A stretch of DNA of 64,000 nucleotides from Nostoc sp. NMS8. GTDB lineage: Bacteria > Cyanobacteriota > Cyanobacteriia > Cyanobacteriales > Nostocaceae. The stretch's first letter is position 1, and every line of letters begins with the position of its first letter. Shown here piece by piece: positions 52,951 through 62,408 of the stretch. The position numbers and the translations under genes were made by a program. The notes beneath the pieces were generated by a model. The model made no database searches and was not told the DNA's origin. It was given only the letters and a program-made list of their open reading frames with translations. The stretch lies in the NCBI RefSeq assembly GCF_017115045.1, contig NZ_JABXKK010000090.1, forward strand, positions 1 through 64,000, in the 5' to 3' direction.

Positions 52951-55596
52951 TTAGCTGACTACAAAATTCACCAACTTGCCAGGCACCACAATAACCTTTT
53001 TAATCTCTTTACCTTCGATGTAACGTTGGGCAATTTCTGATTCACGGGCGTATTTCTCCAACGCGGCTTTATCTGCTTGTGCTGGTACTTGAATCGAGCC
53101 GCGAGTTTTACCCATAACTTGAATCACCAAAGTGATTTCATCAGCTACCAAAGCATCAGGGTCAAATGATGGCCAAGTCTGAGTATGAACTGAATTACTT
53201 TCACCCAATAAATGCCACAATTCATCAGCAATATGTGGTGCAAATGGTGCTAGTAAAACCACCAAAGTCTGAATACCTTCTGCGTAAATTGGTGAATTTT
53301 TACCATCAGCATCAGTTAGGGCGTTACTTAATTTCATCAATTCGGAAATAGCTGTATTGAATTGATATTCGTCTTCCACGTCTTCCGTCACCGCTTGAAT
53401 CGCCGTGTGAATCGCCCGCCGCAATTCTTTTTCTGCTTTAGTTAAATCAGATTGGGCTTTTTTACGAGATACCCCAGCCGCAATATAATCCGTCACCAAA
53501 CGCCAAACCCGATTTAAAAAGCGGAATTGTCCTTCCACATCGGCTTCATCCCATTCCAAATCTTTTTCTGGCGGCGCTTTGAACAAGATGAACATCCGAG
53601 CTGTGTCTACACCGTATTTGGCAATTACATCTTCTGGTGCTACACCATTGCCCTTTGATTTAGACATAGTGGCATAGAGACGTTGCAACGGTTCACCTGT
53701 CTGGGGGTCGCGCGGGTCGGCTGAATTTACCAAATTAGAAGGAATCCATTTATCTTTGCCGCCCTTGTTGGGATTTAGGTAAGTTAAACCCTGTACCATC
53801 CCTTGAGTTAACAGGCGTTGGAAGGGTTCGTCAAAGTTCAGTAACCCTCTGTCCCGCAGAACCTTAGTAAAGAACCGCGAATACAACAAATGTAAAATCG
53901 CGTGTTCAATCCCACCTACGTACTGATCAACTGGCATCCAGTCATTAATTTTACTAGAATCAAAAACCTGTTGTTCATTTTTAGCATCAGGAAACCGCAA
54001 GTAATACCACGAGGAATCAATAAAAGTATCCATTGTGTCAGTTTCCCGCTTCGCTGGAGTGCCACAAGTTGGACAAGGTACATTTACCCAACTCTCTAAC
54101 TGAGTCAAAGGTGAACCGGCACGTCCAGTAAATTCCACCTCTTCCGGCAACTGTACGGGTAAATCTTTATCGGGAACTGGTACTATCCCACAGTTGGGAC
54201 AATGAATTACAGGTATCGGTGCGCCCCAGTAACGCTGCCGCGAAATCAACCAATCCCGCAAGCGATATTGCACCCGCACTTTCCCAAAACCTTGTTGTTG
54301 GGCGTATTCAATTATTGCTTGTTTCGCATCTGTGGAAGTCATACCAGTAAAAGCCCCAGAATTAATTAAAATTCCTGGTTCAGTGTATGCCTGGTTATAT
54401 TCAATTTGGATGAGTTGTGTGACTTCATCAACCTCTGATGTGGGAGTTAAGTCAAAACCTGCAACATCATCTGGGGAAACGATGACAAAATCAATTGGCA
54501 AATTGTAATTTTTGGCAAACTTAAAATCCCGGACATCGTGTGCTGGTACACCCATCACTGCTCCAGTACCATACTCATACAGTACATAGTCAGCAATCCA
54601 AATCGGCACTTCTTCCCCTGTGAATGGGTTAATTGCCTTACCACCTGTGGGGATACCCCGCTTCGGTTTGTCTTCAGCGGTACGTTCCAACTCACTTTGA
54701 TGGGAAACCTCTTTAATAAAGGCTTCTACCGATGTTTGTTGTTCTTTTGTCGTGACGCGCTTGGTTAAGGGATGTTCTGGTGCCAACACCAGGTAGCTGA
54801 CACCATAAACGGTATCTGGACGTGTGGTGTACACGGCGATTTTTTCATCTATCCCAATGATAGGGAATTCTAAGTAAGCGCCTGTAGATTTGCCAATCCA
54901 GTTTGCCTGCATCGACTTGACGCGTTCCGGCCAACCTGTCAATTTATGCAAGTCATTGAGCAATTCTTCGGCGTAGTCGGTAATCTTAAAAAACCACTGA
55001 CGTAATAATTTGCGTTCAACTATTGCCCCACTACGCCAAGAACGTCCTTCGTTATCAACTTGCTCGTTTGCCAATACAGTTTGGTCAATGGGGTCCCAGT
55101 TTACCGCTGCTTCTTTTTGGTAAGCTAACCCCGCTTGTAAAAACTGCAAGAAAATCCATTGTGTCCACTTGTAATAATCTGGTGAACAGGTAGCAAGTTC
55201 GCATTCCCAATCAATGGATAAACCAAGACGCTGCAATTGCTGCCGCATCTGAGCCATGTTCTGATAAGTCCACTTTGCTGGTGGTACACCACGGTCAATG
55301 GCGGCGTTTTCTGCTGGCAAGCCAAAGGCATCCCAACCCATTGGGTGTATTACCCGATACCCTTGCATTCGTTTGAGGCGGGCAATCACATCGGTAATCG
55401 TATAATTACGGACGTGACCCATGTGTAGGCTGCCCGATGGATAAGGGAACATGGAAAGAGCGTAGAATTTTGGCTTGTTGCTAGCTGTCGGTGTTTTATC
55501 TAAGCCAAGTTCCACCCATGTTTTTTGCCATTTTTCCTCAATTGCTACTGGGTTGTATCGGGAATCAACAGAATCACGTATTTCCAATGGTTTCAT
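52951..55596 (-). CDS. leuS: leucyl-tRNA synthetase
   Basis: 881 residues, normal for bacterial LeuRS. Class I motifs: HIGH-type PYPSGSLHMGH near residue 53 and KMSKS-type MSKSKGNG. The CP1 editing domain is present (TTRPDTVYG, and GIPTGGKAINPF), as are zinc-type CPTCGTP cysteines. It charges tRNA-Leu and edits mischarged norvaline or isoleucine. The start is the ATG at 55596. Its stop codon overlaps a repeat unit ACAAACATCCTCTTA. Confidence 0.97.
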   Translation of the reverse strand: MKPLEIRDSVDSRYNPVAIEEKWQKTWVELGLDKTPTASNKPKFYALSMFPYPSGSLHMGHVRNYTITDVIARLKRMQGYRVIHPMGWDAFGLPAENAAIDRGVPPAKWTYQNMAQMRQQLQRLGLSIDWECELATCSPDYYKWTQWIFLQFLQAGLAYQKEAAVNWDPIDQTVLANEQVDNEGRSWRSGAIVERKLLRQWFFKITDYAEELLNDLHKLTGWPERVKSMQANWIGKSTGAYLEFPIIGIDEKIAVYTTRPDTVYGVSYLVLAPEHPLTKRVTTKEQQTSVEAFIKEVSHQSELERTAEDKPKRGIPTGGKAINPFTGEEVPIWIADYVLYEYGTGAVMGVPAHDVRDFKFAKNYNLPIDFVIVSPDDVAGFDLTPTSEVDEVTQLIQIEYNQAYTEPGILINSGAFTGMTSTDAKQAIIEYAQQQGFGKVRVQYRLRDWLISRQRYWGAPIPVIHCPNCGIVPVPDKDLPVQLPEEVEFTGRAGSPLTQLESWVNVPCPTCGTPAKRETDTMDTFIDSSWYYLRFPDAKNEQQVFDSSKINDWMPVDQYVGGIEHAILHLLYSRFFTKVLRDRGLLNFDEPFQRLLTQGMVQGLTYLNPNKGGKDKWIPSNLVNSADPRDPQTGEPLQRLYATMSKSKGNGVAPEDVIAKYGVDTARMFILFKAPPEKDLEWDEADVEGQFRFLNRVWRLVTDYIAAGVSRKKAQSDLTKAEKELRRAIHTAIQAVTEDVEDEYQFNTAISELMKLSNALTDADGKNSPIYAEGIQTLVVLLAPFAPHIADELWHLLGESNSVHTQTWPSFDPDALVADEITLVIQVMGKTRGSIQVPAQADKAALEKYARESEIAQRYIEGKEIKKVIVVPGKLVNFVVS

Positions 55597-55855
55597 GCCT
55601 GTTACACTTTACTTCTATTAATTTTCTAGTATTTGATCCTTACTAGTACGTTTGAACCACTATGTTGAGGGAATTATTTGTCTAGTAATTTTCTAATTTA
55701 ATTTACAAAATTAATTTACCCCTCTATTTCTATCTATCTTATATCGCTAAAGTTCTTAGACTAATAGTCCAACAACTTTAGGTATATGGAATATAGAAAA
55801 GTCCCTAAGCTTAGGATACTGGGGACTAAATGTGTTATGGTTCTAAATTAATTTA

Positions 55856-56230
55856 CTAGGTTAGTAATGCGATCGCCATTTCAAGGTGCATGTTAGCCTT
55901 GTGCAAGTTAAGCAAATTCTCTTGGTCGTATCTGTCAGGATAGCTCATAGCTTTGCTCTCCATCGTCAGCTTAATCAGCGCTGCTTGCTCATCAGTGGGT
56001 GAATTCATCTCATCTACCACCCCTTCAAGGAATCGAATAACGCTGAAACCTGGTGACTTCAAGCCTCTTCCCTGCCTGAGTTGAGTGAGTGCTATCTGTG
56101 GAAATGCCATCAAGGTGACAATCCAACTAGTCTTGTACCCTGCATTCCCAGTAGGCTTTAATCCGTAACGTCTACACAAGTCTCTCAACTCAGCAGTGGT
56201 TTTGATTTCGAGTTCTGCACGTGTGAACAT
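55856..56230 (-). CDS. small SAP-like-domain protein of unknown function
   Basis: 124 residues. The N-terminal 45 residues (LEIKTTAELRDLCRRYGLKP, YKTSWIVTL) fit a SAP-type helix-extended-helix motif, often nucleic-acid binding. The rest is helical and rich in Glu and Leu, without a named domain I recognise. It may be a DNA- or RNA-associated protein. Neighbours give no clear clue, and the next gene is a tiny orphan on the other strand. Confidence 0.55.
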   Translation of the reverse strand: MFTRAELEIKTTAELRDLCRRYGLKPTGNAGYKTSWIVTLMAFPQIALTQLRQGRGLKSPGFSVIRFLEGVVDEMNSPTDEQAALIKLTMESKAMSYPDRYDQENLLNLHKANMHLEMAIALLT

Positions 56231-56358
56231 AAAATAGAGTTACCCATTTATAAAAGTGGTATCGGTGGTGAACCATTTCCAAGGATGACAACACCACCGA
56301 TTTGAAATCTTATTTACTCGCTTCCACGTAGATCAGGCTATATTTATATTTCTCAATA

Positions 56359-56556
56359 ATGGCTAATCCTAAAGGAACTCCAGAAAATTTAAAAAAATTT
56401 ACTACTGACAGAGAGGAGCCACTGAGCGAGAAAATGAATATACGCATGACTAAGACAATGAAAGAGGAAGTGCAGCAACAAGAGAACCCTCCTGAATTTT
56501 GTAGAGAAGCTATTCAAGAGAAGCTAGACAAGAATAAAGGCAAGAGTAGTACTTAA
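56359..56556 (+). CDS. small orphan protein, possibly ribbon-helix-helix-like
   Basis: 65 residues: an N-terminal charged part (MANPKGTPENLKKFTTDREE), then SEKMNIRMTKTMKEEVQQ, whose strand-helix pattern recalls a ribbon-helix-helix DNA-binding core, and a basic tail. No partner toxin is adjacent. Such short proteins are frequent in Nostoc-type genomes. It is followed by a perfect palindrome. The fold call is tentative. Confidence 0.5.
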   Translation: MANPKGTPENLKKFTTDREEPLSEKMNIRMTKTMKEEVQQQENPPEFCREAIQEKLDKNKGKSST

Positions 56557-56586
56557 TTGCTTATCTTCGTAATCTAAGTAAATAAA

Positions 56587-56618
56587 AATACCTCTAGATA
56601 TTAATATCTAGAGGTATT
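56587..56618. terminator. 32-bp perfect palindrome after the small orphan gene
   Basis: Arms AATACCTCTAGATATT and AATATCTAGAGGTATT are exact complements with no loop. On the minus strand it is followed by TTTTTATTT, so it would work best for transcription coming from the right; for the gene on its left it is a weaker terminator. Confidence 0.6.
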
Positions 56619-56667
56619 CACTATGATAGGTTTTTATTGCTGTCGATTCAGATGGTAAAAACAGGCG

Positions 56668-57123
56668 ATGGTTGAATCAAATATAAAATTTTCTGATTTG
56701 GTGCGGGTTTTTGTTTACGGCACGCTCAAACCAGGTGAAGCTAACTATAAAAGATACTGTGCTGGCAAGGTAGTAGATGTAAAAAAAGCTTTTGTACAAG
56801 GACAATTGTTTGCTCTGCCAATGGGCTACCCAGCGATGACGCTAGGTAATAGCAAAGTCTACGGATATTTGCTCTCTTTTTCTAACCCAAAGATTTTGAA
56901 TGAGTTAGATGTGCTGGAAGATTACCAGCCCCATAGACAAACGCCAGAAAACCTCTATAATCGGCAAATTATCGAGGTTTATGAGGCACAGTCGTTCTCT
57001 TATAGTTGGGCTTGGGTTTATTTAATGACTCTAGAGCAAGTTGAGCAATTAAGAGGCTTCCTCCAACCTGACGGCTGGTGGAGCGGCTGCGGTTTAACCC
57101 TAGAGTACAGTTTTGAACTATAA
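56668..57123 (+). CDS. gamma-glutamylcyclotransferase-like (GGCT/AIG2 fold) protein
   Basis: 151 residues. The signature VFVYGTLKPGEANY is near the N-terminus, and the later LDVLEDYQP holds the conserved acidic residue. The fold cyclises gamma-glutamyl amines to 5-oxoproline or acts in gamma-glutamyl peptide turnover. The substrate cannot be told from sequence. The start is the ATG at 56668. It is convergent with the anti-sigma gene, with nine bases between stops. Confidence 0.8.
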   Translation: MVESNIKFSDLVRVFVYGTLKPGEANYKRYCAGKVVDVKKAFVQGQLFALPMGYPAMTLGNSKVYGYLLSFSNPKILNELDVLEDYQPHRQTPENLYNRQIIEVYEAQSFSYSWAWVYLMTLEQVEQLRGFLQPDGWWSGCGLTLEYSFEL

Positions 57124-57132
57124 ACTTTGCGA

Positions 57133-57747
57133 TTAATTGATGTCTTGTTTGGAGTCGTGACGTTGCGGCTGTACCTGATGAATTGAATTTTCCGGTGAGG
57201 CTACTGCTGCTTTCGGAATTTCAATTACCGGATTATTTAGTCCCACCATCAGCGGCGAAGGGGGAACTATAGACGCTGAGGAGGTTTGTATTGGTTCTGT
57301 TTCTGGTCGTTGTGCCAGTTGCGGCACTCTCGAACCACCACCGACGAAGCCAGATACAATGCCGATCGCACAAGCCGCAACGGCAGCACCTCCCACCACC
57401 CAGTTTAGACGGGAGCGGCGGTGCAAACGTGTCAATACTTGCTGAACTGTTACTTCTGGAGATTGTTGGGCTGTGGGCACTGGGAGCATCCGCAAGCCTT
57501 GGCGCAGTTTTAACAGTCGGGTATACAAGCATTGAACTGAGGCATCATTTGCCAGCCATTCTTCTACTTGCTTGCGTTCGGTGGCTGTGACTTCACCATC
57601 GAGATAAGCACTCAATAACTCGAAGCGATCGCGCTTCACCATATCCATAAGACCCGTTGATTCATTGGTATGATTGGCCATTCCATCTGACAAATTTTGA
57701 GGAAGTTGCAAAGGAGAACGGTCGTAAAACTGAGAATCAGTAGTCAT
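57133..57747 (-). CDS. anti-sigma factor with one transmembrane segment
   Basis: 204 residues. The N-terminal cytoplasmic part (LLSAYLDGEVTATERKQVEEWLAND) matches anti-sigma domains of the ChrR/RsiW-type helical fold. A transmembrane segment near 116-137 (WVVGGAAVAACAIGIVSGFV) and a proline/serine-rich outer tail follow. It lies just after an ECF sigma gene on the same strand, 160 bp away, so it most likely holds that sigma factor inactive at the membrane. In Synechocystis the matching partner of SigG is a membrane anti-sigma protein. Confidence 0.8.
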   Translation of the reverse strand: MTTDSQFYDRSPLQLPQNLSDGMANHTNESTGLMDMVKRDRFELLSAYLDGEVTATERKQVEEWLANDASVQCLYTRLLKLRQGLRMLPVPTAQQSPEVTVQQVLTRLHRRSRLNWVVGGAAVAACAIGIVSGFVGGGSRVPQLAQRPETEPIQTSSASIVPPSPLMVGLNNPVIEIPKAAVASPENSIHQVQPQRHDSKQDIN

Positions 57748-57905
57748 CTTAACATTATTACCAACTCATACACGGGTAAACTGGGCGGGAATTTTGGGAA
57801 AATTAGCCAATTTTCATCCTAAAGGCAGAATCTATGTACGTCTTTGAAGGTAATTCTTAATCTGTGCTTAAATTCTGTCATTGGGCAGAGGCAAGATCCT
57901 GTAAA

Positions 57906-58562
57906 TTAAGAGTCTAAATAATTCTGCAAGTGAGCTTGCAACCTCGATCTAGCTCTGGCTATTCTTGACTTCACAGTTCCTAATGAAACTCCAGTGATTT
58001 CGGCAATTTCTTCATAAGCCATACCTTCGATTTCTCTCAGGACGATGGTAGTACGAAAAACTTCCGGTAAATCCGCGATCGCTTCCCGCAATTGCTCGTA
58101 AAATTCTCTAGTTGTCAGTTCTTCCTCCGGGCCTGGGGTATCGCCGGCGATTTCCCAATCCATCTCACCGTCTTCTAAGGAACGGGGAGCATCCAGTGAC
58201 AAAGGACTCATCACCCGCTTGCGTTTCCGTAACTCGTCATAAAACAAGTTGGTGGCAATACGGCTTAACCAGCCCCGAAATTTAGCAGGCTCTTGTAATC
58301 GGTTAATATTCCGATATACTCGAATCCAAACTTCTTGAGCCAAATCGGCTCTGTCAGCCCAATCTGGAGCTAGGTGGTATAGAACTCGATCAACTTGACT
58401 TTGATAGCGGCGTAATAGTTCTGCAAAGGCAGCACGATCTGGTCGCAGTCCGGCTTGACAGCGCAAAATTAAATCGTGGTTAGGGAGTTTGTCAACTTGC
58501 ACTGATGCTTCTGGATACTTTGCATCAACCGTTGACCAGGATACAGTAATCGATTGACTCAT
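57906..58562 (-). CDS. sigG: ECF-type RNA polymerase sigma factor, SigG-like
   Basis: 218 residues from the ATG at 58562 (MSQSITVSW); longer in-frame starts to 58682 or 58700 add a poorly conserved leader. Sigma region 2 (FAELLRRYQSQVDRVLYHLA, DLAQEVWIRVYRN) and region 4 (LPEVFRTTIVLREIEGMAYE, GVSLGTVKSRIARAR) are clear, and regions 1 and 3 are absent, as expected for an ECF factor. A membrane anti-sigma gene follows. It likely activates envelope-stress or other surface genes when released. The symbol rests on recall of the cyanobacterial SigG pattern. Confidence 0.82.
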   Translation of the reverse strand: MSQSITVSWSTVDAKYPEASVQVDKLPNHDLILRCQAGLRPDRAAFAELLRRYQSQVDRVLYHLAPDWADRADLAQEVWIRVYRNINRLQEPAKFRGWLSRIATNLFYDELRKRKRVMSPLSLDAPRSLEDGEMDWEIAGDTPGPEEELTTREFYEQLREAIADLPEVFRTTIVLREIEGMAYEEIAEITGVSLGTVKSRIARARSRLQAHLQNYLDS

Positions 58563-58700
58563 AGATCGTACTGGCTCTAAATCATCCCTATCTATTAGAC
58601 TTGCTAATGGGGTAGAAGTTCCATGCTCAGGTGACGGATTTCTTACTGGAACACTGAAGCATACAATTTTGGATACATTCATAGCAATAAGCAGAGTCAA

Positions 58701-59704
58701 TTTTTCCTTATACTGCTCTCATTGTTGTCCTTCCAGGGGGCAGGGAGCAGGGGGGAGTCCAGATGAAACGAGTTTCAAAATCCTTACATGAAAATATTCT
58801 AGGGACTGGGATTTCTACTCAGCACTGGCTCAACTTAGCTATCCGCTCACAGCACGGGCTAAACGCCCCGCTACCGCTAACAGCACTTTCAAGGTGAGGG
58901 GAAGTTGCTCTTGCGACAAATATACACTGATAGCGTAGCGGTAGGGAGTCAGACGCTCCTACGGACGCTCCTACCTTGCTACCGCTTCGCTAACGTTGCG
59001 CTATCGAGCGTCTTGCAGGAGAACTGTGGCAGAGATTTGGAGACTGGCTCAACTTAAACCCTTGTTCCCTTTGGTCACGGCAGTTTTTGCTAACAAAAGT
59101 GTTGTAATTATATGCACACTTTGATACTTTTAGCAACTGGGTATATACGCTTGATAAAAATAATTAAATCTAGTTATAAGGATAAAGATAAAATTTTGTG
59201 ATTATAGCTTCTTGATACTTTTAAAATTCAGGTGATAATTTCTGGAAGTTGGGTTGCTGTAGTTGCTAGGATGGTGATTTATTTTTTTGATTTTGTTACC
59301 AGAATAGTTACTGGTTGTTCTGGTTGTGGCCCGTAGGCAGTACTAGAGTTATGTTGCTCTGGTACGCGAACTTGAAAAAAGAAATTGAGGGAAAATGTAA
59401 TTGTGACTGCTAGCAATAGTTTTTCAAACATGGTTTTTCTTTCACCTACACCATTAATGATTGATTGCTACATTTCAAAAGTTCTACCAGAAAGTCTTAT
59501 TAAAGGCTTACAACCCGCAGAACTTCTGAGGAATGAGGTTGCTCACCTAGAGTTTTGCCGTTGGGACAATTCGCATAGTCTTAGTGTGCCCAGAGGTGTT
59601 GGCAGATTTATAGCAGAAATGATAAGTATTGATAAATTTTTGATGTTCGGATGATGAACTCACCCAATTACTCGGCTGAATATGTCAGGGATAAACAATA
59701 GGCG
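58701..59704. other. 1-kb spacer with dispersed repeats and no supported gene
   Basis: GGCAGGGAGCAGGGGG words lie near 58738. A mosaic of GTAGCGGTAGGGAGTCAGAC, ACGCTCCTACGGACGCTCCT and TACCGCTTCGCTAACG units lies at 58930-59010. The rest is AT-rich. A TTG-started 89-codon frame at 59385-59654 has no recognisable features and is not called. Confidence 0.5.
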
Positions 59705-60742
59705 ATGGCAATGGTAAGAAACGAATCTGTAGGGCGTATGGTAATGCTGCTTTGTTTTGGTACAGCATTTTTATCCTTAGCTGTCCATTGGCGCATTACT
59801 ACGGCGGAACGGCAGTCTGAAAAGTCTGCATCTACTTCGATGCGGCGAGATTCTATCCAAACCAATTTTAAGGGAAGCCGGCCAGAGGAAGCCTATAAAA
59901 ATCTTTCCCAGGTTAGTTTAGGGGAAATTGCGTTGGGTGTATCTGTGCCAGCTGATGAAGCTACCCAAGGCTCAACTGTCCAGAGGACGTTTACACGAAA
60001 GTCCTCTGCTGTTAAGCCTCAAACTAAATCAAAAATAATTAAGAAGAATGTAGCGAAAGCAACTAATCGTAGGGGTTCTACACTCAAGTCTTCTGCTATT
60101 AAGTCTCAAACTAAGTCAAAAATAATTGATAAGAATGTAGTTCGGGGGGTTTCTAGACTCAAATATCCTAATATTAAGCCTCAAACTCAGCCCAAAATTA
60201 TTAAGAATAATGTCGCTAAAGCAGCTGAACTACCAACTCAGACGCGGCTAGTGGCGCAAGTAGAAAGACAAAATCCAGTTGCGGATAGTTGGCCAAAAGG
60301 TCTATGGTCTCAGGCTTCAGCCCAACAAGTACCATCTAATAAGTTGGCAAATACTAAGACGCAAGTGGTGGTTGATTTAAGCGATCGCCGCACTTATGTA
60401 TATGCAGGGGATGAGGTCATAGCCAGCTACCCCATTGCTGTTGGTAAGAAAGGTTGGGAAACACCCACAGGTTCTTTTCAGGTGATTCACATGCGGCACT
60501 ATCCAATTTGGCGTCACCCAATTACGGGTAAAGTATTTCAGGCTGGTACGGATAGTCCTTTGGGAGACAGATGGATTGGTTTTTGGTCAGATGGACGGAA
60601 TGAAATTGGCTTTCATGGTACGCCAGATATTGACCTGGTAGGAACTGCTGTATCCCACGGTTGTTTAAGAATGCGTAATTCTGATGTCCGATTGTTGTAT
60701 GAGCAAGTAACTATAGGTACAACAGTCGTAGTACGTGATTAA
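59705..60742 (+). CDS. L,D-transpeptidase (YkuD domain)
   Basis: 345 residues. An N-terminal signal anchor (MVMLLCFGTAFLSLAV), a low-complexity basic linker with three related units of about 29 residues (KPQTKSKIIKKNV, KSQTKSKIIDKNV, KPQTQPKIIKNNV; bases 60005-60225), then a YkuD domain with HGTPDIDLVGTAVSHGCLRM, the active-site His, Ser and Cys. The family makes 3-3 crosslinks or attaches proteins to peptidoglycan in the periplasm. The linker may reach through or bind the wall. It is convergent with the ComFB-like gene across a repeat hairpin. Confidence 0.87.
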   Translation: MAMVRNESVGRMVMLLCFGTAFLSLAVHWRITTAERQSEKSASTSMRRDSIQTNFKGSRPEEAYKNLSQVSLGEIALGVSVPADEATQGSTVQRTFTRKSSAVKPQTKSKIIKKNVAKATNRRGSTLKSSAIKSQTKSKIIDKNVVRGVSRLKYPNIKPQTQPKIIKNNVAKAAELPTQTRLVAQVERQNPVADSWPKGLWSQASAQQVPSNKLANTKTQVVVDLSDRRTYVYAGDEVIASYPIAVGKKGWETPTGSFQVIHMRHYPIWRHPITGKVFQAGTDSPLGDRWIGFWSDGRNEIGFHGTPDIDLVGTAVSHGCLRMRNSDVRLLYEQVTIGTTVVVRD

Positions 60743-60746
60743 TGAA

Positions 60747-60809
60747 TTAAGAGTCATTAGTCTTTTGTCTTTTATCTAAAACAAATGACTAATGACCAAT
60801 GACTCTTAA
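60747..60809. terminator. STRR-built hairpin between convergent genes
   Basis: TTAAGAGTCATT (60747-60758) pairs with AATGACTCTTAA (60798-60809), with further pairing from AGTC..TTTTGT against ACAAATGACT inside. It sits four bases after one stop and two before the other, so it may end both transcripts. Confidence 0.6.
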
Positions 60810-60811
60810 AA

Positions 60812-61351
60812 TCATAATTTTTGCTCAAAGTTAGGTGCATAAGCTTGGAGTAAAGCACTAACTTGGCGTACAACCTCATTGCCATTGTTTTTACCCAAAG
60901 CTTGCCGTTCTGGGAAGAAGTTGGGCCGATCGAGGTAACGGTTAATTGCCTCACTTACTTGCTGAGAAATTAAGTCTTGGAGTTGTGCCTGAGCCGTTTG
61001 GCGCTGGAAGTTAGCACCTTCTTCTGTAGTAGCATATAAAGGTGGTAGCCGATTGAGAGCGTAAGCAGCAATATCCCCAACATCTAGAGAACTTTCGCTC
61101 GTGGCTTCAATTTCTGCGACTCGTGCGATCGCTTCTGTTAGCACTAATTCTTCCATAACGTTAATAAATTGTTTGCGAGGTACCGCCACTACCTCACCAG
61201 TCAATAGCGCACCCATCAGCCGATCCAGCGCCATATACTCTTCAATTGAGAGTTCAGAGGCGTTGTCACAGATTCTACCTACTTCTGCTTCCATTGCTGG
61301 TGTTAAATAACCATCCTGGAGAGCTTGTTCTACAATTTTTTCGATGCTCAT
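60812..61351 (-). CDS. ComFB-like protein
   Basis: About 179 residues from the ATG at 61351 (MSIEKIVEQ); in-frame ATGs at 61366 and 61363 are alternatives. The middle part (INVMEELVLTEAIARVAEIE, DVGDIAAYALNRLPPLYATT) matches the ComFB domain, which in cyanobacteria has been linked to c-di-nucleotide binding, competence and pilus-related behaviour. The N-terminal 60 and C-terminal 55 residues are helical. A regulatory binding role is inferred from family knowledge. Confidence 0.75.
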   Translation of the reverse strand: MSIEKIVEQALQDGYLTPAMEAEVGRICDNASELSIEEYMALDRLMGALLTGEVVAVPRKQFINVMEELVLTEAIARVAEIEATSESSLDVGDIAAYALNRLPPLYATTEEGANFQRQTAQAQLQDLISQQVSEAINRYLDRPNFFPERQALGKNNGNEVVRQVSALLQAYAPNFEQKL

Positions 61352-61472
61352 AATGCTTATCATCATTTATGTTAGTCAAGCAAGGTAGGGACGGTATCAA
61401 TTCAATTTGTTTTGCCTAATTATCAGCAAAAAATATACAAATTATGCACAGACGCGATTAATTCCGCCTCTA

Positions 61473-62408
61473 CTAGTTAACGACTTTAGTTCGCCAAGGT
61501 GTTGGATCAACAGATTGTCCGTTGACATACAAACCCCAGTGTAGATGTGGCCCTGTAGCAGCACCCGTTGAACCGACTGCACCGATTAGTTGACCAGCTT
61601 TCACAAAATCACCTTCTTTAACGTTAATACGACTCAGGTGCATGAAAATACTGGTTACTCCTTGACCGTGGTCAATGCCAACTACGTTACCGTGTATCCG
61701 AAACCCTTGTGATACCTTACCTACCAAAGCAACTCGCCCAGCAGCTGGGGCAATTACTGGTGAGCCGGCAGCACCAGCGTAATCAAGACCACGGTGATAG
61801 TAGTCCTTTGCAAATGTACCATTATAGTAGCGACGTACACCATAGTTTGTACTCATTCGCCCTGCATTTGGCTTTAGGAATACTCCATTCCAATACTTTT
61901 CTGGTGTCTGTAGCGCTTTCAAAGCTGCCACGCGCTTCAGTTCATATTCTGTAGCATCGACTCCGGCTTTGCCAGGTGGCAAAGTAATGCGTTGTACGGG
62001 GAATTTGCGATTAAGCACATTCACTGCCAAGTTTTGTACTTGACCATCTCCCGCAATCCGAAGTGTTCTATTTCCAGCTGTTTCTAATGGAGTTGTCGGA
62101 ACAAAAGCCCGATACTGATTGGGTGCAATTGCAAAGGCTGGGTATGTATTCTTACCACTAGCTACTGTTGGGTTTGTACCATTTTCTGGATTATCTAGAT
62201 TAATCTCCACTGAAAGTGTATCCCCTAATTTCGCATTAGTGGGAGTCACCTTTACTTGTAAGGCATCTACAGGCAATGCCAAAGCGATCGGGAAAATAGC
62301 AAATATTGCCTTGAACACATTTATTGCACGACGATTGGTTGTCAAAGTTTTGACATAAAAACCGAGCAACTTTTTGTTTGAACTACTAGCGCTATTCTCA
62401 ATAATCAT
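61473..62408 (-). CDS. M23-family (LytM-type) peptidoglycan metallopeptidase
   Basis: 311 residues. A signal-like hydrophobic segment (AIFAIFPIALALPVDAL) near residues 34-50, an Ig-like or beta domain (LGDTLSVEINLDNPENG), then the M23 domain with zinc-ligand motifs HRGLDYA (HxxxD) and PHLHWGLYV (HxH), plus GSPVIAPAAGRV. The enzyme or its inactive relatives cut peptide bridges of peptidoglycan or regulate amidases. Zinc ligands are all present, so activity is likely. The start is ATG at 62408. Confidence 0.88.
   Translation of the reverse strand: MIIENSASSSNKKLLGFYVKTLTTNRRAINVFKAIFAIFPIALALPVDALQVKVTPTNAKLGDTLSVEINLDNPENGTNPTVASGKNTYPAFAIAPNQYRAFVPTTPLETAGNRTLRIAGDGQVQNLAVNVLNRKFPVQRITLPPGKAGVDATEYELKRVAALKALQTPEKYWNGVFLKPNAGRMSTNYGVRRYYNGTFAKDYYHRGLDYAGAAGSPVIAPAAGRVALVGKVSQGFRIHGNVVGIDHGQGVTSIFMHLSRINVKEGDFVKAGQLIGAVGSTGAATGPHLHWGLYVNGQSVDPTPWRTKVVN

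Noticed and set aside
59385..59654. 89-codon frame after the sigma-factor spacer
   Set aside because: TTG start without a ribosome site, no recognised domain, and surrounded by repeat-rich DNA; not enough support to call a gene.
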